Shown: positions 16,775 through 25,185, counted from the stretch's first letter. The stretch is DNA of 64,000 nt from DATLGB01 sp038258425 (GCA_038258425.1 JBBSPV010000009.1:28502-92501); one strand, 5' to 3'. The notes: a model not told the origin generated them from the sequence alone. Program-made: numbers and translations.

Positions 16775-17626
16775 TCAGGCCGCGCGGAGCACCGGGCAGG
16801 TGAGGCAGGTCGGGCCGCCGTCGCCCTTGAGGGAGAGCTCCGAGCCGTCGTAGGCGTGCACCTCGACGCCGCGCGCCTCGAGCTTCGCCCGCGCGCCAGG
16901 CGCCTGGTGCACCATGACGACGACCCCCGGGCGCACGCAGAGGACGTTGCAGCCCATCGCGAGGTACTCCTCCCGGTCCAGGGCGATCCAGTTCAAGCCC
17001 CTGGCCCGCAGGTCCTCGAGCAGCCGGACCGGCATGAGCGGCTCGTAGACGACGAGCAGGTCGTCGCTGACGGCCGACAGCAGCGACTGCAGGTGCAGCA
17101 CGTGATCCGGGCCCGCGTCGTGGGGCAGGTCGTAGCCGACGACCTCGATGCCCTCCGGGGCGACGAGCGCGGCCAGGGCGGCGACCCCGGCCGGCGTCGT
17201 CCGGTAGCCCATCCCGACGGCCATCGTCTGCTCGTCGAGCCAGAAGCGGTCGCCGCCGTCGGCCCACGCGCCCTCGGGCAGGGTCCCGAGCACCGGCACG
17301 CCGAGCCGCTCGAGCTCTGCCGCCAGGTGCTCGGGCTCCGCGGCCCGGACGGGCTTGCGCATGCGCATGGGGATCGCGCCGCGGGTCGTGAGCATGACCG
17401 GGTCGTGCGCGTACACCGCGTCGACGAGGTCGTCGATGGCGTCGGCGACCTCCACCTGCACGCCGAGGCCCTCGAGCAGGGCGCAGAACGCCTCGTGCTG
17501 GCGCGCGAGGCCGACCGGATCGGGCGTGCGCCAGCCTGCGCCCGCCCAGTCGCCCTCCGTGGCGGGCCGGCGGACGAGCACCCGGCGCAGCGGGGCGACC
17601 ATGGACGTGACGCCGTAGGAGCTCAT
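16775..17626 (-). CDS. Amidinotransferase-fold hydrolase (dimethylargininase-like)
   Basis: A 283-aa protein of the guanidine-group-modifying superfamily (arginine deiminase, dimethylarginine dimethylaminohydrolase, amidinotransferase). The acidic motif WADGGDRFWLDEQ corresponds to the EGGD substrate-binding loop. DHVLHLQSLLSAV carries the catalytic His, and the nucleophilic Cys is expected in GGPTCLTCP near the C-terminus, where two Cys are present. It likely hydrolyses arginine or a methylated arginine; the exact substrate is open. The longer frame from 17782 is rejected because ATG 17626 starts at the fold and has a TAGGGT box 7 nt upstream. Confidence 0.8.
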   Translation of the reverse strand: MSSYGVTSMVAPLRRVLVRRPATEGDWAGAGWRTPDPVGLARQHEAFCALLEGLGVQVEVADAIDDLVDAVYAHDPVMLTTRGAIPMRMRKPVRAAEPEHLAAELERLGVPVLGTLPEGAWADGGDRFWLDEQTMAVGMGYRTTPAGVAALAALVAPEGIEVVGYDLPHDAGPDHVLHLQSLLSAVSDDLLVVYEPLMPVRLLEDLRARGLNWIALDREEYLAMGCNVLCVRPGVVVMVHQAPGARAKLEARGVEVHAYDGSELSLKGDGGPTCLTCPVLRAA

Positions 17627-17633
17627 CGGCGCC

Positions 17634-17639
17634 ACCCTA
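17634..17639 (-). promoter_or_regulatory. -10 box TAGGGT, leaderless start at 17626
   Basis: On the minus strand TAGGGT ends 7 nt before the ATG at 17626, with no Shine-Dalgarno sequence. Confidence 0.5.
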
Positions 17640-17726
17640 CGGCGGCCCTCATCCCGCCCTCGGCCCGCGCCCGTAGCCGAGGCAGACGCGGGAACGCCTG
17701 CGCCGCCCGACGCGAAAGGCCCCGCC

Positions 17727-17957
17727 ATGCAGACGCCCACCGAGCGCAGCACCCCGAGGAGGCCGGAGCTGCGGTCGCTCACGCGACAGCAGAAGGGGAG
17801 CGCGCTGATCCTCCTCGCGGCCCTGTTGTCCTTCGTGCTGTCGGTGAGCCTCTGGTTCGCCGACTCACGCGAGGAGGGCGTCTTCGTCGGCCTCTGGGTC
17901 CCGTCGATCCTCGCCGGCGGCGCGTTCTGGATCGCCTCCGTGCGGCCGGTCCGCTGA
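17727..17957 (+). CDS. Small two-helix membrane protein
   Basis: A 76-aa protein of unknown function. About 25 polar, basic residues lead into two hydrophobic helices (about 25-43 and 53-71) joined by the short acidic loop ADSREEG, and a basic tail keeps the C-terminus inside. A GAAAGG purine run precedes the ATG by about 8 nt. It ends 1 bp before the next mini-gene, so both are one unit. Length and hydrophobicity resemble accessory subunits of membrane complexes, but nothing identifies a partner. Confidence 0.55.
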   Translation: MQTPTERSTPRRPELRSLTRQQKGSALILLAALLSFVLSVSLWFADSREEGVFVGLWVPSILAGGAFWIASVRPVR

Positions 17958-17958
17958 C

Positions 17959-18150
17959 ATGGTCGTCGCCCTGTTCGTCTTCGGGCTCTTCGTCACCGGC
18001 CTGATGGTGGTCGGCATGGTCCTGATCTTCAAGGACGGCACCACGGACGTGCACACCGTCGGCGCGCACCCGGGCGGCTCCAACCTCAGCCCGGTCGACC
18101 CCCCGGCGGTCGCGACCACGGACGGCACGAGCCGCTCGCGCGGCGGCTGA
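17959..18150 (+). CDS. Small single-helix membrane protein
   Basis: A 63-aa protein starting at ATG 17959, one base after the previous stop. Residues 2-24 form one strongly hydrophobic helix rich in Val, Phe and Met, followed by a polar Ser/Thr/Pro/Gly-rich tail. I do not recognise a family. Pairing with the preceding two-helix protein suggests a small membrane complex made from one transcript. It is the least certain coding call in this stretch because it is short, but the hydrophobic pattern and tight spacing favour it. Confidence 0.45.
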   Translation: MVVALFVFGLFVTGLMVVGMVLIFKDGTTDVHTVGAHPGGSNLSPVDPPAVATTDGTSRSRGG

Positions 18151-18163
18151 GCGGCCGGGACGG

Positions 18164-18169
18164 CATCCT
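18164..18169 (+). promoter_or_regulatory. -10-like box CATCCT before 18177
   Basis: CATCCT ends 7 nt before ATG 18177, with no Shine-Dalgarno sequence. The same hexamer and spacing appear on the minus strand before the desaturase at 19990. Confidence 0.35.
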
Positions 18170-18176
18170 GTCGGGG

Positions 18177-19088
18177 ATGACCCCCGACGGATTCCGCCTG
18201 CGACCGCGCGGCGCCTTCGACCTCGCGGAGGCCGCGGCGTTCGGCTTCGGCCCGCGCGCGGCGGCCGGGCGCGACGGCCCGCGGCGGATGGCGCTCGCGT
18301 TCTGCGTCGACGGCGAGACGGCGCTGGCCGGCGTCGCCTTGCGGCAGTCCGACGACGGCGCCGTGCTCGGCGAGGTGCAGGGCGACGCCGACCCCCGGGC
18401 CGTGCGCCGGCAGGTGGCGCGCGTGCTCTCCCTCGACCACGACGGCGAGGCGTGGGCGGCCGTCGCCGACGCCGACCCCGTGCTGCGCGACCTGCGGGCG
18501 CGGCGGCCGGGGATGCGCCCCGTGCTCTTCCACTCCCCCTACGAGGCCGCGGCGTGGGCCGTGATCTCGGCCCGCCGCCCGGCGGCGCAGGCCGCCCGGA
18601 CGCGTGACGCGATCGCGGCCGCCCTCGGGGCGGCGTTCGATCTCGACGGCGAGCGGCTGACGGCGTTCCCGACCCCGGCGCGCCTGCGCGAGGTGCGGCC
18701 GGGACCCGGGCTGCCCGAGGTCAAGGTCGAGCGCCTGCACGCCCTCGCCGACGCGACGCTGGCGGGCGAACTCGACCAGCCGGCCCTGCTGGCCATGGCC
18801 CCGGCCGACGCGGAGGCCCACGTGCAGCGGCTGCCGGGCATCGGCCCGTTCTACGCCACCCTGATCGTGGTGCGCGCAACGGGGCACGCCGACGCCCTGG
18901 TGCGCGGCGAGCCCATCACCCAGGCCGCGGTGGGCCGCTTCTACGGGCTCGACGGGCCGGCGACCGCCGCGCAGCTCGAGAAGCTGGCGGAGGCGTGGCG
19001 CCCGTTTCGCACGTGGGCGACGGTGCTCCTGCACGCCGCCGGCCAGGAGGCGGGCATCACCGCCCGCTCGGCCCGCAGGTCCGCCTAG
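18177..19088 (+). CDS. alkA: AlkA-like HhH-GPD DNA glycosylase, altered catalytic site
   Basis: A 303-aa base-excision repair protein of the 3-methyladenine-DNA glycosylase II type. The N-terminal half is the AlkA beta domain. FHSPYEAAAWAVISARR begins the HhH-GPD domain near residue 120, and the hairpin is LPGIGPFYATLIVVRATG near 220. In Escherichia coli AlkA the catalytic Asp follows about 20 residues later in LPDDYL. Here the aligned stretch reads VRGEPIT, putting Glu (near residue 246) where Asp is expected. It may have changed chemistry or be a DNA-binding relative. Its end overlaps the convergent desaturase by 4 bp. Confidence 0.8.
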   Translation: MTPDGFRLRPRGAFDLAEAAAFGFGPRAAAGRDGPRRMALAFCVDGETALAGVALRQSDDGAVLGEVQGDADPRAVRRQVARVLSLDHDGEAWAAVADADPVLRDLRARRPGMRPVLFHSPYEAAAWAVISARRPAAQAARTRDAIAAALGAAFDLDGERLTAFPTPARLREVRPGPGLPEVKVERLHALADATLAGELDQPALLAMAPADAEAHVQRLPGIGPFYATLIVVRATGHADALVRGEPITQAAVGRFYGLDGPATAAQLEKLAEAWRPFRTWATVLLHAAGQEAGITARSARRSA

Positions 19089-19990
19089 GCGGCGACCTTC
19101 TCGCGCTCGGGCTGCGGCGCGGCGAGCTTCTGCGCCTGGCGCTCCGGCGTGATGCGGACGACGTTCCAGGCGAGCCCGACGCGCTCCATGGCGGAGACGA
19201 TGAGGCCGGAGACGTCGACCTCGTACCACTTGAGTCCGTGGACGGCGGAGCGGGGGAAGGCGTGGTGGTTGTGGTGCCACGCCTCGCCGAGGGACGGCAG
19301 GGCGAGCCAGGCGACGTTCGTGGACTGGTCCTCGACGTCGAAGCGCCGGCGACCGAAGAAGTGGCAGATCGAGTTGATCGACCAGGTCACGTGGTGCAGC
19401 AGGAAGATGCGGACGAGGCCGCCCCAGACGAGGCCGCGCAGGGCGCCCTCGAGGGTGAAGCCGTGCAGGACGAAGCCGGCGAGCGCGGGCAGCGCGACGC
19501 TCAGCAGCGCCAGGTACGGGAAGGCGCGGCCGATGCGGCGCATGCCCGTGTCCTCGTAGAGGTCGCGGGCGTACTTCTTCCAGTTGGCCTGGCCCTGCGT
19601 CTCGAACAGCCAGCCGACGTGGGCGTGGACGAGGCCGCGCAGCCCGTGGCCGTGGCCGACGTGCGGGGAGTGCGGGTCGCCCTCCTGGTCGGTGTGCGCG
19701 TGGTGCTTGCGGTGGTCGGCGACCCAGTCCATGACCGAGCCCTGCAGCGACAGAGAGCCCGCGACGGCGAAGGCGTACTCCGTCGGCTTGTGCGTCCGGA
19801 AGGCCCGGTGGGTGAGCATCCGGTGGTAGCCGAGCGTCACGCCGAAGCCGGTAATGCCGTAGAAGAACGCGAAGATCCCGAGGTCCGTCCAGTCGACGGC
19901 CCGGTTCCAGAGCAGGACGATGGCGACGAGCACGCCCAGCGGCGGGACGATCACCCCGACGAGGTTGGCGGTCTTCTCGGCACGATTCAT
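19085..19990 (-). CDS. Membrane acyl-CoA/fatty-acid desaturase
   Basis: A 301-aa di-iron desaturase that introduces a cis double bond into acyl chains, probably at delta-9. All three histidine boxes are present: HRMLTH near residue 56, HRKHHAH near 93 and HNHHAF near 232. Together they hold the two irons. Four hydrophobic segments surround them in the usual arrangement. The ATG at 19990 faces the PucR/oxidoreductase/P450 operon across 83 bp, which suggests shared control of lipid modification. Electron donor genes are not adjacent. C-terminal residues overlap the alkA-like gene by 4 bp. Confidence 0.9.
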   Translation of the reverse strand: MNRAEKTANLVGVIVPPLGVLVAIVLLWNRAVDWTDLGIFAFFYGITGFGVTLGYHRMLTHRAFRTHKPTEYAFAVAGSLSLQGSVMDWVADHRKHHAHTDQEGDPHSPHVGHGHGLRGLVHAHVGWLFETQGQANWKKYARDLYEDTGMRRIGRAFPYLALLSVALPALAGFVLHGFTLEGALRGLVWGGLVRIFLLHHVTWSINSICHFFGRRRFDVEDQSTNVAWLALPSLGEAWHHNHHAFPRSAVHGLKWYEVDVSGLIVSAMERVGLAWNVVRITPERQAQKLAAPQPEREKVAA

Positions 19991-19997
19991 GCTTGAC

Positions 19998-20003
19998 AGG
20001 ATG
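19998..20003 (-). promoter_or_regulatory. -10-like box CATCCT before the desaturase
   Basis: On the minus strand CATCCT ends 7 nt before the ATG at 19990, with no Shine-Dalgarno sequence. It overlaps a TTGACA on the other strand that has no partner -10. Confidence 0.4.
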
Positions 20004-20036
20004 GCGCACGAAACCGCGGGCGAGTTGTCGTCTTCC

Positions 20037-20065
20037 TTGCCCCAGAGGTCGGGTATTTGTAGATT
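20037..20065 (+). promoter_or_regulatory. Promoter TTGCCC-N17-TAGATT for the PucR operon
   Basis: TTGCCC at 20037-20042 and TAGATT at 20060-20065 are 17 bp apart. TAGATT ends 8 nt before GTG 20074, so the mRNA is probably leaderless. The surroundings are strikingly AT-rich for this genome. The promoter is overlapped by the palindrome at 20057-20073. Confidence 0.6.
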
Positions 20066-20073
20066 CTCAACAA
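20057..20073. promoter_or_regulatory. Operator-like palindrome TTGTAGATTCTCAACAA
   Basis: The arms TTGTAGA and TCAACAA match as an inverted repeat at 6 of 7 positions around a 3-bp centre. It covers the -10 box and expected start site of the PucR gene and lies in the only AT-rich patch between the divergent desaturase and PucR operons. A bound protein would block the PucR promoter. The PucR product itself is the obvious candidate. Confidence 0.5.
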
Positions 20074-21222
20074 GTGACCGGTGACCGCGCCGCCCTGGCC
20101 GAGGCCCTGCGCCCCGAGCTGCCCTCCATCGCGGAGGACGTCATCGCGGCGATCCGCGCCGAGGTGGCCGACTACGCGCGCCCGCTGACCGGCGCGTTCG
20201 GCGCCAACGTGCGCACGGGCGTCGAGCTCGCGCTGGGCCGCTTCCTCGAGGAGTTCGCGGGCGCGGCCCCCGCCCTCGGGCCGCCCGGCGCGGCCCGCGG
20301 CGTCTACGTCGGCCTCGGCCGCGGCGAGTTCCGGGAGGGCCGCAGCCTCGACGCACTCCTGAGCGCCTACCGCACCGGCGCCCGGCTCTCGTGGCGGCGC
20401 TTCGTCGACGTGGGCCGCGAGGCGGGCGTCGAGCCCGACGTCCTCTACGAGGTCGGCGAGGCGATGTTCGCCTACATCGACGGGCTCTCCGCCGAGTCCA
20501 CGGAGGGCTACGCCGCGGCCCAGTCCGCCGCGGCCGGAGAGCGCGCCCGCGAGCGCCGGCGCCTGCTGGCGCTGCTGCTCGGCGACCCGCCCGCGGACGA
20601 CTGGGTGCTGCGCGCCGCCGCCGAAGGCGCGGGCTGGCCCCTCCCCCAGGCCGTGGCGGCGCTCGCCGCCACGGGCGACGACGCCGACGTCGTGGCCGGT
20701 CGGCTCGGGCCGGAGGCCCTCGCCGTCGAGGACGAGGCGGGCGTGCTCGTGCTGCTCGGCGACCCGGACGCGCCGGGGCGCCGCGACCGGCTGCGGCGCG
20801 CGCTCGCCGACCGGCAGGCGGCGCTCGGCCCCGCCGTCGCCCCCGCGGAGGCCGCGCTCAGCGCCCGGCGCGCCCGCCTGGGATTGCGCCTGCTCACCGA
20901 GGGTCGCCTCGACGACGCGCTCGTGGTCTGCGACGAGCACCTGCCCGAGCTCGTCCTGCACGCCGACCCGCGCCTGGCCGCCGACCTCGCCGCCGCCGCC
21001 CTCGCCCCGCTGGCCGGCCTCGGCGCGGGCCCGCAGGCCAAGCTGACGGCGACCCTGCGCGCCTGGCTCGATCATCAGGGCCGCGTCGAGCCCACCGCGG
21101 CGGCGCTCGGCGTGCACCCGCAGACCGTGCGCTACCGCGTCGGACAGCTGCGGGAGGCCTTCGGACCGCGCCTCGAGGACCCCCGGGCCCGACTCGCGCT
21201 CGGGCTCGCCCTGCGCGTCTGA
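20074..21222 (+). CDS. PucR-family transcriptional regulator
   Basis: A 382-aa regulator. The C-terminal 60 residues are the PucR-type helix-turn-helix (VEPTAAALGVHPQTVRYRVG and what follows, near residues 335-365). The N-terminal 150 residues form an all-alpha sensory region with LSAYRTGARLSWRRF, and a GGDEF-like/CdaR linker lies between. Such proteins are usually metabolite-responsive activators or repressors of neighbouring catabolic genes. GTG 20074 is preferred over the in-frame TTG at 19993 because the promoter and palindrome lie just before it. It is followed after 13 bp by an oxidoreductase and then a P450, its likely targets together with the divergent desaturase. Confidence 0.82.
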   Translation: MTGDRAALAEALRPELPSIAEDVIAAIRAEVADYARPLTGAFGANVRTGVELALGRFLEEFAGAAPALGPPGAARGVYVGLGRGEFREGRSLDALLSAYRTGARLSWRRFVDVGREAGVEPDVLYEVGEAMFAYIDGLSAESTEGYAAAQSAAAGERARERRRLLALLLGDPPADDWVLRAAAEGAGWPLPQAVAALAATGDDADVVAGRLGPEALAVEDEAGVLVLLGDPDAPGRRDRLRRALADRQAALGPAVAPAEAALSARRARLGLRLLTEGRLDDALVVCDEHLPELVLHADPRLAADLAAAALAPLAGLGAGPQAKLTATLRAWLDHQGRVEPTAAALGVHPQTVRYRVGQLREAFGPRLEDPRARLALGLALRV

Positions 21223-21235
21223 AAGGGTCCTGCCC

Positions 21236-22216
21236 ATGCGCGCGCTGCAGATCTCCGAGCTCACCGGCCCACGCGGCCTGGCCCTCACCGACCTCCCCGA
21301 GCCTCCCGCGGAGCACCCGATGACCCCGGGCGAGGGCGTGCTCATCGACGTCCACGCCGCCGGCGTCGCCTTTCCGGACGTGCTCATGACCCGCGGCGAG
21401 TACCAGTTCAAGCCCGACCTGCCGTTCGTCCCGGGGGCCGAGGTGGCGGGCGTCGTGCGCGCGGCGCCGGAGGCCGGCGGCCTGCGGGCCGGCGACCGCG
21501 TCGCCGCCTGCACGTACCTCGGCGGGTTCGCCGAGGTCGCCGTCGCGCCGGCCTTCATGGCCTTCGCACTGCCCGACGCGCTCGGCTTCGAGGCCGGCGC
21601 CGGACTCGTCTTCAACTACCACACGGCGTACTTCAGCCTGAAGCTGCGCGGGCGCCTGCAGGCGGGCGAGCGCGTGCTCGTCCAGGGTGCCGCCGGTGGC
21701 GTCGGGACCGCGGCGCTGCAGGTCGCCAAGGGGCTCGGCGCCGAGACGGTCGCCGTCGTGTCCTCCGACGAGAAGGAGCGCGTCGCCCGGGAGGCCGGCG
21801 CCGACGAGGTCGTGCGCGCCGACGGGGCCTGGAAGGACGCCGTCCTCGAGTCGGGCGGCGTCGACCTCGTCCTGGACCCCGTCGGCGGGGACCGCTTCCT
21901 CGACAGCCTCCGCTGCCTGCGCGAGGGGGGCCGGCTCGTCGTCGTCGGCTTCACCGGCGGCTCCATCCCCGAGGTCAAGGTCAACCGCCTGCTGCTGCGC
22001 AACACGGAGGTGATCGGCGCCGGCTGGGGCGCCTGGGTGATGGGCAAGCCGGCGGTCAACCGCGAGATCGGCGCGGCGGTGGAGTCCCTGATCACCGACG
22101 GGGCGGTCCGGCCGCTCGTCGGTGCGAGCTTCCCGCTCGAGCGCGGAGCGGAGGCGCTCGAGCTCATCGCCGGCCGCGGTGCGACGGGCAAGGTCGTGCT
22201 GACCACGGGCGCCTGA
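21236..22216 (+). CDS. NADPH:quinone oxidoreductase, MDR superfamily
   Basis: A 326-aa medium-chain dehydrogenase/reductase of the zinc-free quinone oxidoreductase type. The N-terminal GroES-like domain includes FVPGAEVAGVV. The nucleotide-binding loop is VQGAAGGVGTAALQ near residues 143-156, and VLDPVGGDRF near 217 is the family's second cofactor motif. The structural-zinc cysteines of alcohol dehydrogenases are absent. It would reduce quinones or alpha,beta-unsaturated carbonyls with NADPH. It sits 13 bp after the PucR regulator and 6 bp before the P450, behind a GAAAGGG ribosome site. Confidence 0.88.
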   Translation: MRALQISELTGPRGLALTDLPEPPAEHPMTPGEGVLIDVHAAGVAFPDVLMTRGEYQFKPDLPFVPGAEVAGVVRAAPEAGGLRAGDRVAACTYLGGFAEVAVAPAFMAFALPDALGFEAGAGLVFNYHTAYFSLKLRGRLQAGERVLVQGAAGGVGTAALQVAKGLGAETVAVVSSDEKERVAREAGADEVVRADGAWKDAVLESGGVDLVLDPVGGDRFLDSLRCLREGGRLVVVGFTGGSIPEVKVNRLLLRNTEVIGAGWGAWVMGKPAVNREIGAAVESLITDGAVRPLVGASFPLERGAEALELIAGRGATGKVVLTTGA

Positions 22217-22222
22217 CCCGAC

Positions 22223-23629
22223 GTGTCGCTCGCGCCTCCGCGGCCGCTGTCGAGCAACCCGCTGCGCCTCGCCGCCCGCGACCTGCGGGCGGAGCGGCGC
22301 GGGCGCGGCAAGGCCTGGCCGCCCGGCGACAACGGGCTAAACCCACGGCGCACCCACCGGATCGCCACCGACCCGCTGTCGCTGCTGCTCGACGCCCACG
22401 CGCGCCACGGCCCGGTCTTCACGCTGCGGGTGCTGGCGAGCCGCAACGTGTTCCTCATCGGCCCAGAGGCCAACCACCTCGTGCTCGTCTCGCACGCGGC
22501 GGACTTCCGCTGGCGCGACGGCGGCTTCGGGCAGCTCGTGCCGCTGCTCGGCGACGGCCTGCTGACCATCGACGGCGACCACCACCGGCGCGCGCGCCGG
22601 ATCGTGCTGCCGGCCTTCCACCGCGAGCGGCTCGCCGCCACGAGCGCCGTGGTGGCGGCCGAGACCGAGCGCGCCGTCGGCGCCCTGCGCCACGGCGAGC
22701 GATTCGACCTCTACGCCTGGACGCGGCGGCTGGCCCTGACCATCGCCATGCGCGCGCTGTTCGGCTTCGACCCCGGCCGGGGCGGCCCCGACGGCGAGGC
22801 CGCCCGCGACTTCGAGGTCGCGCTCGGCTTCTACGGCCACGACTTCGCGCTCCAGGCCCTGCGCGGGCCGCGCACGCCGTGGGCTCGCATGCAGGCGGCC
22901 CGGGCACGGCTGGACCGGCTCGTGCACGGCGAGCTCGCCCGTCGGCGGCGCAGCGGCGAGCGCGGCGAGGACGTCCTCTCCCTGCTGCTCGACGCGCGCG
23001 CCGAGGACGGGACGGTCCTCTCGGACGCGCAGCTGCGCGACCAGGTGATGACCCTGCTCTTCGCCGGCCACGACACCACCACGGCCACCATCGCCTTCCT
23101 CTTCCACGAGCTCGCGCGCCACCCGCAGGAGCGGCGGCGACTCGTCGAGGCCGAGGACGCGCTGGGCCCGGCCACCCCCGAGCAGCTGCAGCGCGGCACG
23201 CGCGAGCGGCTCGAGCTTGTGCTCGACGAGACCCTGCGGCTGTACCCGCCGGCCTGGATCGGGCCGCGCCGCGCGGTCCGCGACGTCGCCTTCGCCGGCC
23301 ACGTCGTCCCCGCCGGGATGCCGGTCAACTACTCCTCCTACGTCTCCCACCGCCTGCCGCACGTCTTCGCGGACCCGCACGCCTTCAAGCCGGACCGGAT
23401 GACCCCCGCGGCCAAGGCGGCCCTGCCACGCGGCGCCTACGTGCCGTTCGGAGGCGGCTCGCGCATCTGCCTCGGCATGCGCTTCGGCCAGCTCGAGATC
23501 CGCACCCTCGCCTCGCGGCTGCTGCGCGACTGGGTCCTCGACGTGCCGGCGGACTTCCGCCTCGAGATCCGCCAGACACCGACGCTCGGGCCCAGGGCCG
23601 GGCTGCCCGTCGTGGTCGGCCGCCGCTGA
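22223..23629 (+). CDS. Cytochrome P450
   Basis: A 468-aa haem monooxygenase, soluble by the lack of an N-terminal anchor. The I-helix oxygen motif is AGHDTTTA, the K-helix ExxR is ETLRLYPP, and the haem loop FGGGSRICLGMRF places the iron-binding cysteine at about residue 416. The sequence style (HARHGPVFTLRVL near residue 55) resembles CYP families acting on fatty acids, terpenoids or sterols. The substrate is unknown. GTG 22223 lies 6 bp after the quinone oxidoreductase. No ferredoxin gene is next to it, so its redox partner is encoded elsewhere. Confidence 0.92.
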   Translation: MSLAPPRPLSSNPLRLAARDLRAERRGRGKAWPPGDNGLNPRRTHRIATDPLSLLLDAHARHGPVFTLRVLASRNVFLIGPEANHLVLVSHAADFRWRDGGFGQLVPLLGDGLLTIDGDHHRRARRIVLPAFHRERLAATSAVVAAETERAVGALRHGERFDLYAWTRRLALTIAMRALFGFDPGRGGPDGEAARDFEVALGFYGHDFALQALRGPRTPWARMQAARARLDRLVHGELARRRRSGERGEDVLSLLLDARAEDGTVLSDAQLRDQVMTLLFAGHDTTTATIAFLFHELARHPQERRRLVEAEDALGPATPEQLQRGTRERLELVLDETLRLYPPAWIGPRRAVRDVAFAGHVVPAGMPVNYSSYVSHRLPHVFADPHAFKPDRMTPAAKAALPRGAYVPFGGGSRICLGMRFGQLEIRTLASRLLRDWVLDVPADFRLEIRQTPTLGPRAGLPVVVGRR

Positions 23630-23634
23630 GCGCC

Positions 23635-25137
23635 CTACGCCGCCAGGACCTCCGCCGCCGCCCGCCGCCCGGAGCGCACCGCGCCCTCCATGTAGCCGTT
23701 CCAGTAGGTCGAGGTCTCCGTGCCGGCGAAGTGCACGCGGTGCTCGACCCGGCGGATGCGGGCGCCGTAGGACAGCAGCGTGCCCGGGCCGTAGATGCCG
23801 ACGGGGCAGCCGCGCGTCCACGTCGCGCGCGTCCAGTCCGTCTCGAACACGCGCAGCGGGTCGCGCGCACGCTCGCCGAAGAAGCCGGTCAGCTCGGCGA
23901 CGAACGCCGCCCGCCGGCGCGCGCGCGAGAGCCGGGCGTAGGCGCGCGCCCGGTCGCCGCCGATGAAGCCGAAGACGATGCCGCGGGACCCGTCCTCGGG
24001 TGAGTCGTCGAAGGTCGCGCTGACGTAGGTGGCGGTGGACAGCACCTGGCCCGTCAGGCCCGCGTCGCGCCAGAACGGGCTGCGGTAGACCGCGGCGACC
24101 TTGAGCAGCCGGCCCTGCGGCACGCGCTGGAAGAGCGCGTCGTGGGCCGGCGCGAGGTTCGGGCGGAAGGCGATGCGGCCCGCCAGGGTGGGCGGCACGG
24201 CGACGATCGCCCGGCGGGCCTTGACCGTGACCCGGTCCGAGACGACCTCGACGTCGCGGCCGTGCTGGTGCACGCGCCGGACCGGCGTGCCGTAGGCGAC
24301 GCGCCGGCCGAGCTCGTGGGCCAGGGCGCGCACGATCGCGTAGGAGCCGCCCACGAAGCGCGACTCCTGGGCGCCCCCGGCGGTGTTGAAGTTTCGCTCG
24401 AACGTGCCGGGATGGGTCTCGTCGCCCGACGCGGCGATGTAGAAGAGCGTGAACAGCAGCGACAGCTCGCGCGGCTCGGCGCCGAAGATCGGCCGCACGG
24501 CCGCCGACGCCAGGTCGCGGAACTGGGGCGTCAGCGCGTTGGCCTCGAGCCACGTCTGCAGCGTCTGGGAGTCCTGCTGCGCCGCGCGCGGCGCCTTCCA
24601 CGGGCGGTCGACGGGCACGGCGGCGGCGAGCTCGTCGAGGCCGCCCACCGTCTGCACGAGGTCGGGGATGAGCACTGGATCGAGCGGCGCCGAGCCGCTG
24701 GGCCCGTCGGACGGGTAGGCCAGGCGCCCGCCGTCCTGGAAGTACAGGTTGTCGCCGCTGTCGTAGGTCTTGAACGTCCCGATCCCGTAGCCGGCCCCCA
24801 GCGCGACGACGTGGTCCTGCGTGGGCCCGACGAAGGCGCCGCCGCGCTCGGAGACGCGCCCGCCGCCCAGCGCCTTGTTCTGCACCCGGCCGCCGGGGCG
24901 ATCGCGGGCCTCCAGCACGACGACGGATCTGCCTGCCCGGGTGAGCTGGCGCGCGGCCGTGAGGCCCGCGAGGCCGGCGCCGACGACGACGACGTCGGCG
25001 CGGCGCGTGCGCCGGTCGCGGGGCTGGTGGCGCCGGCCCGCCCACGCGGCGTCGGGGAGCGCCGCGGCGGCGCCCGTGGCCAGCGCGCCGGCCACGAGCC
25101 GGCGGCGGGTGGTGCGCAGCTCGCTCGCGTCGGTCAT
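23635..25137 (-). CDS. Tat-exported flavin amine oxidase
   Basis: A 500-aa FAD protein of the monoamine oxidase/L-amino-acid oxidase family, which oxidises amines to imines and releases H2O2. The N-terminus TTRRRLVAGALATG is a plausible twin-arginine signal ending near AAWAG. The FAD loop VVGAGLAGLTAA spans residues 51-62, followed by ARDRPGGR. Near the end, HFAGTETSTYWNGYMEGAVR is the conserved second FAD contact. ATG 25137 is chosen (MTDASELRTT); an upstream in-frame ATG lengthens it by five residues only. It is convergent with the P450 gene, with 5 bp between. Confidence 0.87.
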   Translation of the reverse strand: MTDASELRTTRRRLVAGALATGAAAALPDAAWAGRRHQPRDRRTRRADVVVVGAGLAGLTAARQLTRAGRSVVVLEARDRPGGRVQNKALGGGRVSERGGAFVGPTQDHVVALGAGYGIGTFKTYDSGDNLYFQDGGRLAYPSDGPSGSAPLDPVLIPDLVQTVGGLDELAAAVPVDRPWKAPRAAQQDSQTLQTWLEANALTPQFRDLASAAVRPIFGAEPRELSLLFTLFYIAASGDETHPGTFERNFNTAGGAQESRFVGGSYAIVRALAHELGRRVAYGTPVRRVHQHGRDVEVVSDRVTVKARRAIVAVPPTLAGRIAFRPNLAPAHDALFQRVPQGRLLKVAAVYRSPFWRDAGLTGQVLSTATYVSATFDDSPEDGSRGIVFGFIGGDRARAYARLSRARRRAAFVAELTGFFGERARDPLRVFETDWTRATWTRGCPVGIYGPGTLLSYGARIRRVEHRVHFAGTETSTYWNGYMEGAVRSGRRAAAEVLAA

Positions 25138-25179
25138 GATGGGAGCAAGCATCCCACACCGCGTCCCGGGCCCTTCCCG

Positions 25180-25185
25180 TAGCGT
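25180..25185 (+). promoter_or_regulatory. -10 box TAGCGT, leaderless start at 25193
   Basis: TAGCGT ends 7 nt before ATG 25193, the start of a 16-codon ORF and not of the hydrolase gene at 25240. This is the evidence that the mini-ORF is translated. Confidence 0.45.

Noticed and set aside
19993..19998. Perfect TTGACA as -35 box for the PucR gene
   Set aside because: No -10 sequence follows at 16-18 bp; the region is GC-rich. TTGCCC-N17-TAGATT nearer the gene fits better.
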